DNA of 39,099 bases from an uncultured Eubacteriales bacterium (GTDB taxonomy: Bacteria > Bacillota > Clostridia > Tissierellales > Peptoniphilaceae). Positions 11,401-16,842 of the stretch are shown piece by piece. The DNA lies in the NCBI GenBank assembly GCA_902488815.1, contig CABTXP010000009.1, forward strand, positions 1-39,099, given 5' to 3'. The translations under genes and the position numbers were made by a program. Position 1 is the stretch's first letter, and each line of letters starts with the position of its first letter. The notes under the pieces were generated by a model that had not been told where the DNA came from, did not search any database, and was given only the letters and a program-made list of their open reading frames with translations.

Positions 11401-14400
11401 ACTGAAGGCGGCACCGTTACAGTTGAAGGCAATAAAACCAATGCAAGTGCGGGAGAAGAAATTAGCCTTACAGTTACACCTAACCAAGGCTATGAAGTAG
11501 GACAAGTAACAGTTAACGGTAAAGAAATTAAATCACAAAACGGCAAGTATACATTTACAATGCCGGCATCAAATGCAACAGTTCAAGCAACATTTAAAAA
11601 AGCGGGAAATGAAATTGTTGGAGACGAAATTAAAGACGACGAAGAATTAATAATTACTAACAAGCAAGCCGGCATAGACCTTAAACTTCTCAAGAAAGAC
11701 AGAGAGGGATTCGGACTTCCGGGAGGCGAGTTTAAACTTTCAAAGACTGACGAAGATTGGAAAAATCCTGACGATAAGTTTACATTCACAGCAACTTCTG
11801 ATGCAAAAGGTAATGTAGTATTTAGAGACAATGAAGGTAAGAACGTCAGACTACAAGTAGGAAAATATATTATAGAAGAAATTAAACCGCCTGAAGGCTA
11901 TAAGAAGGCACCGGATGTTTGGAAAGTTGAAGTAACAGATAATGGCGGCAGTATGCAGGCCAAATTCTATGGTGCGACTAAAACTGTAGATCAGTATTTG
12001 ACAGAAAAAGATCCGGATAATGATACAGCTTATGCAGATTCCGGAGAAGGAACAAAATCAGGAATAACTTACAAGTCAAAGATAACTCATATCGACCCTG
12101 AAGCTAAAGTATTCGTTCAAAGAATCTACATTGATATGAGAAATTATTCAGGAAGTGACTTGGTCAACTTACAAATTATTCCTAAGCATAAGAGAGATGA
12201 GACGGACACACCCGGACAAAGTCCGGTAACCAATGTTGAAGGTCTAAAGACTGCATACAGAACGACATACATGATTTCGAAGGCGAATAGCAATGTTTCA
12301 CCTGAGGATGTATTAAACAGTTACGACCTTTCTAAGCCCGGAGTAACAATGGTAAACACTGCAAGGTGGAGACCTTTTAATTGGGGCTTTGATGAAGACA
12401 TCCTAAATCTCAAAAAAGGCGAAGTTTACTTTATCGACGTTGAAGGATTCTATGACGATGCTATAATAACGGGATTTGATAAACACCAAAATAAAGATGC
12501 CGGCTTTACAGCAGACGATTTAAAGAAACTTGAAATGGACTTTAAGTTCTATGATGGAGCAAGAGAGTTCCAACAAGCTGTCTACAACACCGAAACAAAA
12601 GAAATAGAATGGAAAGTTGTAGAAAGTCCGAAGGGTAACTACCAACAAGGTAACAAGGAACTTCAAAAATATCATGATGCAAAAGGTGATGGCATAACAG
12701 TTAGTGAATTAAGCCTTGAAGGTGGTAAAATAGTTCCGTCAATAGAAGGAACTCCAACTGTCAATATCAAAACTTCGGCGGATATTTCTTCACTTTATGC
12801 ATCTGACACACCGAGAGAAATACCTAAAGAAGGTCTGACTATAACAAATGACCAAGAAACTTACAACGTCACATTCTCAAAGCACGGCAAAAACAGCAGT
12901 GATGATTCAGACGATGTTATTGCCAAGAGAAGACTTGAAGGCGCAATCTTCAAACTTCAAGAACAGATTGGTAACACTGACGAATATGATGATGTACAAG
13001 GATCTTATGTATCATCCGCATTTAACGGATACTTCGGATTTAGGGGATTGAAACCGGGTCGCTACAGATTGATGGAAGTAAAAGCACCCGAGGGATATAA
13101 ACCTATTAACGGTCCGCTACTGTATTTCACAATAGAAACTATAAAGAGCAATCAAGGTGTTATAGTCCATCCGGAAACAGGTAAGTTAGTTGATATTAAG
13201 ACAATTAAAGTAAAATTCCCTGTAGTTGAAGGAAAACCTGTAGATGATAAAGAATATGATCTTACTGAATTGTATATGGTTAACTCGGCAGGAGATACTG
13301 TAAAAATTAGTGAAGTTGATTCTTCAGATATTTCAATTGAAAATACTGAGATAAAAAAGGCTGCGGATTCAACAACGAAAGTTCCACTAAAAAATCTTTC
13401 TGTAGTAGGAAATGATTTAGATGAAAACAATAATCATAAATTATATCCTATCAGCCAAATCAAAATCATTCCTGACCACAGCGGATATATATCCCTTGAG
13501 TATGATAAGGCAAACGGAGTTTACCAATACATTCCGGAAAACGGAAAGTTAGTGGACTTCGTAACATCTGCCACTGCAAAGAACATGGGCAAGATTGTAA
13601 ATGAAATCCCGGGCAAAGGTAGAATTGAAATTACAAAGAAGGATGATGAAAATAAATTATTGCCGGGAGCCGAGTTTAAATTAACAAGGCTATCAAACAC
13701 TGACAAAGTAGAAGAAGGTCAAACACCCCAATGGGTCTACACCGGCACAGTTGATGAAAAAGGCAAACTAATTTTTGATGGACTTCCAATAGGTCAATAT
13801 ATGTTAGAAGAAACCAAGGCGCCGGCAGGACATCAAAGTAAAGGACAAAGATGGTACTTCACAGTTGGTGGCGCAGGACTTGACCCATACGCAAATGATA
13901 CAAGTTCCGGTGGTAGAGACTTATCTGATTTCATTACATTTGAAGAACCGACGAATGATGAAGGAAATCCGAAGATAGAAGTTCAGAAGACTTTGAGTGA
14001 TGATAAGACTGATGTAACAAACACAATTTATCCTCACAGAGCTCAAAGTATAGCAATTACAAGTAAACTCAAAGTAAAAGACGGTACATTAATTCAACCG
14101 GGAGACTATTTTGACATTAAGCTGACCGACTCCATAGACCTATTAGGTATTGAAAAGGATAAACCTTTAAACAACTTGGATATTTTTGCTGACGGAGTAG
14201 GAACAGTTGCCAAAGCAAAGTATGACAGGGACAACGGCACCATAAGATATACTTTTACAGAGTATGCAAGAACCTATACTTTGACAGAGCTTAAAACTAC
14301 AATTATAGCTTGGATCAACTTAAATAAAATTAAATATTCAACCACTGATGTTCCCGTAGGAGTAAGAATCGGTACTCAGCCAAATAGTTTACAGACAAAG

Positions 14401-16584
14401 CTCTATACAGTAAATTATGATATAGACAGAGAGACATCAAGACACCCATATGTTCAAACTACCTATAGACAAGAGTTCAACTATGACTATTGGAGATGGG
14501 AAAACGTGCCTTATTCAACGTACTATTATCACAATATTACCGGTAAGATTTTTGAACTGGACAGAAACGAGGGAACATTTAAACAATACTATTATATTAA
14601 TAGAAATGGAGACTCCGGTTATAATAATTGGACATTCAGATATGATCCTTACCGCTGGGATAACCAAGACAAAGAAATTACAGATGCAAAGATTAGGATA
14701 ATGAGGTTGAACTTCAACGATTCTCAAAGCATTAAAAACAGTATGCCCGAATCCTTTGCAGTAAATATGAATGATCCCAACTTAACTCCGGTCTTTAATA
14801 AAGAGTATACAAATTTAACGACTGAAGATATTAGTTTTGGACCTACGGACTCACAAGCTGATGTAAAAAGTGATAACACCGGCAGTGAATCATATATAGT
14901 TGAGGTCACAGGAACAATACCTGAGGAAGATATCGAAAACTTTGAAACGGCCGGATTAATTTATGTCGGTGGATATAATATAGCGGCAAGATGGGACCTT
15001 GCACGTTACGACGTAAACAGTGCCGAAGCAAGTGCAAAGCTTGAAGTAACTGCTATAAATCCTAAAAACAGAATTGTGTTCAAAAAGACTGATGAAAGTG
15101 GTACTACTTTAAAAGATGCAGAATTCTATCTTGTTAAATATGATAAAACAGTTTCAGGTAACTGGAAGGTAGTAGAAGGTTCATATAAAACATCAGGTGA
15201 TGACGGTCTCGTAATCTATGAAGGCCTCACAGAAGGTAAGTATGCACTTAGAGAATCGAAAGCACCGGGCGGTTACAAGAAGATTGAAGGAAACATTGTT
15301 GAGTTTGAAGTTGATGCATTAGGTGTAATAACAAGACAAGTTAAAAATACTAATACATCGAAGCAAGAAGCTGCAAGTCTTAAAGAGTCAAGTATAGATT
15401 CGAAGAAATCTGAAACAAATAATTCACTCCAAGGTGAGGAAACTCTATTAAAAGGCATTGGCAAAGCAGTAAAATCAGTATTTGATAAAGTTGCTGTTGC
15501 AGCGGAAGGAGATGCTAATCCTACACCTGTGAGCGAGCCTATTGGCATAGAACCTATAGAAATTATAAATTACAAAGATGTAGAATTTATAAAGGTGGAC
15601 GGAGATGACAGTACAAAGGCTCTTGAAGGCGCGGAATTTGAACTCTGGTACAAAGAAAACGAAACAGATAAAGAATACCAACCATACAAGATTACAAAAG
15701 AAGGCAAAGAAGTCACGATGACAGTAACCTCGGACAACAAAGGAAACTTTAAGCTTCGTATTTCAAAGCCGGGTTACTATGCTCTCAAAGAAATAAAAGC
15801 ACCGGATGGCTATTCTAAATTCCCGGGATGGATAAAAGAATTTAGAATTGATAACGGAAGAGTTCAGATTTTGGAAAAAGATCCAATTAAGGCAAGTGCG
15901 AGAACAGGTAGAGGAAAACTGCTTACAAGTCAAATTATAGAAGTCGATAAAGACAACAAGACCTTTAAAGCACGAGTTATTATTAACCCCGGACATGATG
16001 ATTGGACATTTAATGCAGATAATCTAAGATTATTGGAAAAAGGTTGGGACCTTGTATCTTATACAGATCCGGCAGTAGCAAATGAAGGACAAATAAGAGC
16101 AGCCGTATTAGAAGAAGGTGCAAGTATTGACGACTTGAAAGACACTGACTTCAAAACAATTGACAAGAACGGATCCTTCAAGATGCCGGGAACGGGAGAT
16201 AGGGTTACAACTTATTCTATAAAAAATCTTACAGGCAAGGGAACTGCAACCGGTCAAATAACAACTACTCAATCCGTAGTTGTAGAGTTCCAAGGCAAGA
16301 TTAAAAATGATGCCACGGCTCCAACAGAAATTGGTATTCAAATACAAGACGGTGCTAACACTAAAGACAGCATTGGATACAGTTTTGATTTTGGCCAATT
16401 GACAGGCGAAAAGCCACTATATGTAGACAAGATTGATGACCACCCAATTGAGGTTGAAAACAGAAAGGCTGAGTATCCGTCGACGGGCGGTATAGGAACT
16501 ATATTATTCACCCTAGGTGGAGCGGTTCTTATGACCTTTGCGGGCCTTTCGTACTACAGAAAGAGGAGGAAGAGCTATGAATAA
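2500..16584 (+). CDS. Giant LPXTG-type CnaB adhesin, putative pilus tip protein
   Basis: A secreted wall-anchored protein of 4694 residues, roughly half a megadalton. I start it at 2500 because GGGAG at 2487-2491 sits eight bases before this ATG and the signal peptide (MKNNFKRT, then a hydrophobic core ending VQA) follows. Order: signal peptide 1-30; acidic linker to about 297; Phe pentapeptide repeat 298-332; MSCRAMM-like adhesin domain about 346-473 (QPGQYFKIHL); beta-rich region; then ten CnaB domains near 895, 1185, 1690, 1800, 2126, 3057, 3454, 3706, 4189 and 4360. Each has a K-D/K-x start and an E-x-x-x-P-x-GY-type E-box for isopeptide bonds (the fifth reads TETGAAQGY). Larger beta modules lie between them, and an InlB-like block lies at about 2640-3036. 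A second adhesin domain lies near 3831-3980. YPSTGG at 4659, a membrane segment and RKRRK end it. Gene order suggests a tip or stalk adhesin for class C sortases. The ligand is unknown. Confidence 0.93.
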   Translation: MKNNFKRTLSFLLAVLMLAGLLVPVTVQAQTYVREKKDKNLKESYTVIEDTNSNDPATGAPNSENEGEQAATDSHSQNLIDNKNQNIDESKEQKNKKARYISLKLINPGKINYKKGEALSHEGLLVEVTDSMGNKKALDYKGLLADKNINIQEISNKRSSKDKMENILIISASDLDDIVINTYFHDEEVKSQKENSNPNLNPLDNNILEANNNLIEEKTEAGKAEDEKSKDAEKIEDEKIIDGEKDENELTDPEGIEEKENTPSIEDIFNLREGNRELTEEELEAGLTKVELPTISQSPFTVSPFEAPDFAASPFGVSNFGMRSFGAPRFEHFSAPMMPMGAGNGEGLYLEGKKYHIITRFETSNEAGAIQPGQYFKIHLDEKLTVNNTTVLKPIIHNNETIATPEYNSQDNTITYTITKEINDNIQVPLDIPVDYNSANITLDNDGTFTVTNRVSGLGVTNPKDLIPTKVNRFGNVTNQIIEPNRKDVDKIIDPGITGDYTVNIDGSAVPVIENKELKGYNWTIKVTSDTDLSVLGYKANFTTVKGSGLGPIQNRSASVAFEPNPIIGDLGIVDSQHHKVTSSDTEITYDFFTPITNKQSAYMMDFSAILSNKQDQAGNTKVGAKRFIVDYGYNQNKIADATPTRVGINNRTTIMGEFTSENSAKWTVTDGVSTGDNGNLPLATRDIGGQLQLNSAKMAVYGLDANGKMVVKTPTAAGIPIGNDGSISLGGIPTEGTNPTGQKAGTIAVYEYDTDKDPQVDDDKKPLTLGGVSISKYENIYIDQDWSLDNNSVMPAQKIEAVDPTDENKVLGQNENVPVGSEGKTNRQITIPDVKVWTINGENDATKTLPKIKQDLPKTENGVSYYENVNYYREDLHLYYIHNRGTGSSEGKLATFTIDKVDSKDNKKGLPGATFKLLSAEKDIAEVTTDEKGQVKFSNIAPGYYTLVETKAPAGYKTGNNIGIVVDNLGKVRLANNTGNATITGGSIPTEYSQDRNYPGYMNAKYYGTIDGDGNVVAYIYLKPNTGNTNRDTRLSIVAQGGKINTVEVFDVNPNTKRNEINTAMDAQNVDEKISGLGNSVLNDTHNWDVISGTENITDPFTGKTGYRIIFPNERFINDWGFLVKITGAKDKEATSARLSFDWLTDGDNTFTANNAKIQSYINISGTDDKSDQVITVTNEAFNSKKVEVTKIDQNKNGLPGARFILRDESNNIISTVDSVENGLANFGELPGGKYTIEEDEAPDGYQKSNVIFDVIVDDAKQVTYRPRFKDGNGTPVNGYDYIIENQQETGTGSDTIVDTISENKLQIWENEPGDIGTKEGVWEAYRYESLKYNAQITLKSSNPGERFTIQFDPNLDFTQYVNEMPKIYHLGVAIADPYFDYNTNTLTYVFNDKSQNSLTTVNIEIKGIIPSKFYALNSGTYEFTNTIEPGKTVATENGAEQTATAEITADYGTYDTDFYTPAQSYYFRDVYKKGDDWYVTAIAYYNPLVDTHKGARTLSFNWASTKRRNDINMVKWPITGETPAFDLRDVKVYRVLPEYKSGKLTNEPNMPLSFGVRPEQDPGTYRLMYSRAIDPNVRIRDDRVNGFILNYDPEQIKTSGTMQKWKPLTIRVPSISGQDEGYVIEQTFKVNDMDKWLSLWRTFYMTNGSLESAFATKVNNNTALANQIGQEIPKFYSQVVKLINRSYTPGKFTIKKLNDADRSKVLSGATFSLKGEDGRIIYRTTDANGIITFDNLKPGNYTLEETTAPDGYNKSNLIWDISVNSSGVVTITEKGLTVGGESKVGSNITIEITNKPVKPNFVVYKKDANGKPLKGAKFVIKDENEQTTIATGESDDKGVVNFTGTLENNKTYIIEESEAPNGYKKLEKKWVLVIDDKGNKKVYNYRKNEGTTTELNSILEKENVNWVDVAGRSLKGWSLYDNRHTGWVDNYPTPFKMGTRIVGINKTDKYVIQRYVINPESVSIGASTATIHREKPEYPNMDWYDGNAVAGTDYQVFKLNKPVTGVISEIRLAEYGATDITNSVKDSVKAVAGKYGEPNRLSLNLSATDKPVVIDIKVPYKEDTGGVGTGIDWTENGTTYWKSDYYEEVSIIKEAGPVLGQSAGIIGSYISEGSLDVTNEKNRHQFKFKKTKANKTDAVSGATFKLQGPKIDDNNLGLEVWKRSGEDGVDGEVKFDNLLPGVYTLTETGAAQGYELADTDWTVTITEDGKVFFKANKEWQKVDLSTANPNRHKDKSSSNADPADNKIQTKITEVNKGSGTFRQVYLLNNRSEKLETTYFELHSQPEKTGLNLDNTKIVSFNIVNSIKNAKFDDIKDLTSLESVDYNTEVYVKNNQERIKITPKENLGDQKTLAIVVESKIPQSGTVGTGMDFYNFGSNHYWAAEWYNSIQDMKLLEPENRSYFIEPSTTAVSTNNITGSKQLLSAQSKDAIVRVKKQSLAEFVRNANGLEVSPEQIGGAVRGASDWETIDPARSEKTLLSPTRSTDDPVILETRMTEINKVDKKFRQVFLYGQSTYGDRGRKIQIHSQPEEFDVRANDPNKAIVKVYTVTGSNLDNIGTKTEITNVKFIQSSVNNHWRLKNDSIPATVKGNILIEVEAFYDASKGVGLGTDYISNTKQPRYSTNWIGESYASEDKINYKHLITINPSTGGKVTAVPYEEKDKTVNLNIVPDAGYEWTGNTITDKAGNVIAENVFSFTMPDKDVIVTNTFEKLAGNVTIYFNAGDGGTGTMPSKNVPQGDYKLPACTFTAPEGKEFKAWSVAGVEHQPGETINVTANTTLTAIWKNKTVDPVVVTGIEVNSTNHKTDYKVGEQLDVTNLTIKVTKSDGTAEIVNVTPDMVEGFNSSQEATNQTLTITYQGKSTTYNVNIKAEASQPTTYTIGIIPNTEHGSISAPTSAESGSTVTVTVNPDEGYIVDKIEVLDKDGNLLAQVDTVNNAFTMPENDVYLKASFKVKPQVKYDIAVEQTEGGTVTVEGNKTNASAGEEISLTVTPNQGYEVGQVTVNGKEIKSQNGKYTFTMPASNATVQATFKKAGNEIVGDEIKDDEELIITNKQAGIDLKLLKKDREGFGLPGGEFKLSKTDEDWKNPDDKFTFTATSDAKGNVVFRDNEGKNVRLQVGKYIIEEIKPPEGYKKAPDVWKVEVTDNGGSMQAKFYGATKTVDQYLTEKDPDNDTAYADSGEGTKSGITYKSKITHIDPEAKVFVQRIYIDMRNYSGSDLVNLQIIPKHKRDETDTPGQSPVTNVEGLKTAYRTTYMISKANSNVSPEDVLNSYDLSKPGVTMVNTARWRPFNWGFDEDILNLKKGEVYFIDVEGFYDDAIITGFDKHQNKDAGFTADDLKKLEMDFKFYDGAREFQQAVYNTETKEIEWKVVESPKGNYQQGNKELQKYHDAKGDGITVSELSLEGGKIVPSIEGTPTVNIKTSADISSLYASDTPREIPKEGLTITNDQETYNVTFSKHGKNSSDDSDDVIAKRRLEGAIFKLQEQIGNTDEYDDVQGSYVSSAFNGYFGFRGLKPGRYRLMEVKAPEGYKPINGPLLYFTIETIKSNQGVIVHPETGKLVDIKTIKVKFPVVEGKPVDDKEYDLTELYMVNSAGDTVKISEVDSSDISIENTEIKKAADSTTKVPLKNLSVVGNDLDENNNHKLYPISQIKIIPDHSGYISLEYDKANGVYQYIPENGKLVDFVTSATAKNMGKIVNEIPGKGRIEITKKDDENKLLPGAEFKLTRLSNTDKVEEGQTPQWVYTGTVDEKGKLIFDGLPIGQYMLEETKAPAGHQSKGQRWYFTVGGAGLDPYANDTSSGGRDLSDFITFEEPTNDEGNPKIEVQKTLSDDKTDVTNTIYPHRAQSIAITSKLKVKDGTLIQPGDYFDIKLTDSIDLLGIEKDKPLNNLDIFADGVGTVAKAKYDRDNGTIRYTFTEYARTYTLTELKTTIIAWINLNKIKYSTTDVPVGVRIGTQPNSLQTKLYTVNYDIDRETSRHPYVQTTYRQEFNYDYWRWENVPYSTYYYHNITGKIFELDRNEGTFKQYYYINRNGDSGYNNWTFRYDPYRWDNQDKEITDAKIRIMRLNFNDSQSIKNSMPESFAVNMNDPNLTPVFNKEYTNLTTEDISFGPTDSQADVKSDNTGSESYIVEVTGTIPEEDIENFETAGLIYVGGYNIAARWDLARYDVNSAEASAKLEVTAINPKNRIVFKKTDESGTTLKDAEFYLVKYDKTVSGNWKVVEGSYKTSGDDGLVIYEGLTEGKYALRESKAPGGYKKIEGNIVEFEVDALGVITRQVKNTNTSKQEAASLKESSIDSKKSETNNSLQGEETLLKGIGKAVKSVFDKVAVAAEGDANPTPVSEPIGIEPIEIINYKDVEFIKVDGDDSTKALEGAEFELWYKENETDKEYQPYKITKEGKEVTMTVTSDNKGNFKLRISKPGYYALKEIKAPDGYSKFPGWIKEFRIDNGRVQILEKDPIKASARTGRGKLLTSQIIEVDKDNKTFKARVIINPGHDDWTFNADNLRLLEKGWDLVSYTDPAVANEGQIRAAVLEEGASIDDLKDTDFKTIDKNGSFKMPGTGDRVTTYSIKNLTGKGTATGQITTTQSVVVEFQGKIKNDATAPTEIGIQIQDGANTKDSIGYSFDFGQLTGEKPLYVDKIDDHPIEVENRKAEYPSTGGIGTILFTLGGAVLMTFAGLSYYRKRRKSYE
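3391..3495 (+). repeat. Seven-copy phenylalanine pentapeptide repeat in the adhesin
   Basis: Residues 298-332 of the giant adhesin have Phe at every fifth position for seven units of the form x-[PNS]-F-x-x (SPFTV, SPFEA, PDFAA, SPFGV, SNFGM, RSFGA, PRFEH). The block lies between an acidic linker and the first adhesin domain. The DNA copies have diverged, so the protein period appears conserved by selection. Confidence 0.8.
8313..16390 (+). repeat. Recurrent non-CnaB beta module in the giant adhesin
   Basis: At least six modules of about 140-160 residues begin with a shared pattern: hydrophobic strand, E/I-x-[ND]-[KPR], then F-[RKV]-Q-x-[YFI] and N (for example ITEVNKGSGTFRQVYLLNN). Approximate starts are 8313, 9241, 9976, 12067, 14530 and 15922. 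Several end with a G-[TL]-G-x-D stretch and aromatic YW/W-Y residues. They alternate with CnaB domains. I do not recognise the family. The earlier blocks near 5485 and 6880 may be distant members. Confidence 0.55.
10421..11610 (+). repeat. InlB-like B-repeat and Ig-like block in the giant adhesin
   Basis: Residues about 2640-3036 hold three divergent InlB-type units: a G-G-x-V/G-S-I start, then GYEV/GYIV, ending F-T-M-P-x-x-[DN]-V/A. They also hold one Flg_new-like unit (IYFNAGDGGTGTMPSKNVP, ending LTAIWKN) and one bacterial Ig-like unit of the IEVNSTNHKTDYKVGEQLDV type. The block interrupts the CnaB array and carries the only cysteine I noticed in the protein (LPACTF). Confidence 0.7.
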
Positions 16585-16693
16585 CATGAGCATGCCGCCT
16601 CCTCACAAAGGGCGCAAAACAGGTGCCTATTTGAAACAGTTTACACTCAAGAGGAAAGACATAAAAAGAACAATTGTAAAGGGGGGATGCTGA
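16577..16693 (+). CDS. Possible small protein overlapping the adhesin 3' end
   Basis: A 38-codon frame (MNNMSMPPPHKGRKTGAYLK start, ending KGGC) starts eight bases before the adhesin stop codon. AGGAGG sits seven bases before its ATG. That motif also encodes the Arg/Lys tail of the adhesin, so its presence may be accidental. The product is basic with no recognised domain. It could be a leader peptide for the major pilin gene, whose start lies 150 bp further on. Conservation would be needed to accept it. Confidence 0.25.
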   Translation: MNNMSMPPPHKGRKTGAYLKQFTLKRKDIKRTIVKGGC

Positions 16694-16746
16694 TGGCATA
16701 CAGATCCCTCCTATACAAGGGAGTTATATATGTGAAGAAAGAGTAG
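16693..16746 (+). CDS. Possible 17-codon leader peptide
   Basis: The ATG overlaps the stop of the preceding small frame (TGATG) and has a GGGGG ribosome site close upstream. It encodes a 17-residue peptide (MAYRSLLYKG start). Such overlap is typical of translational coupling, but the frame is short enough to arise by chance. The rest of the stretch to 16842 shows only weak hairpins and an AT-rich run before the next ribosome site. Confidence 0.2.
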   Translation: MAYRSLLYKGVIYVKKE

Positions 16747-16842
16747 TAAAAAATAGGTAAGCACATAGGACGCGTTCAAAGGGACGCAAAGGAAAAGGTA
16801 ATAAAAAAATATTATAAATTTTATTTGAGAATGGAGGATAAT

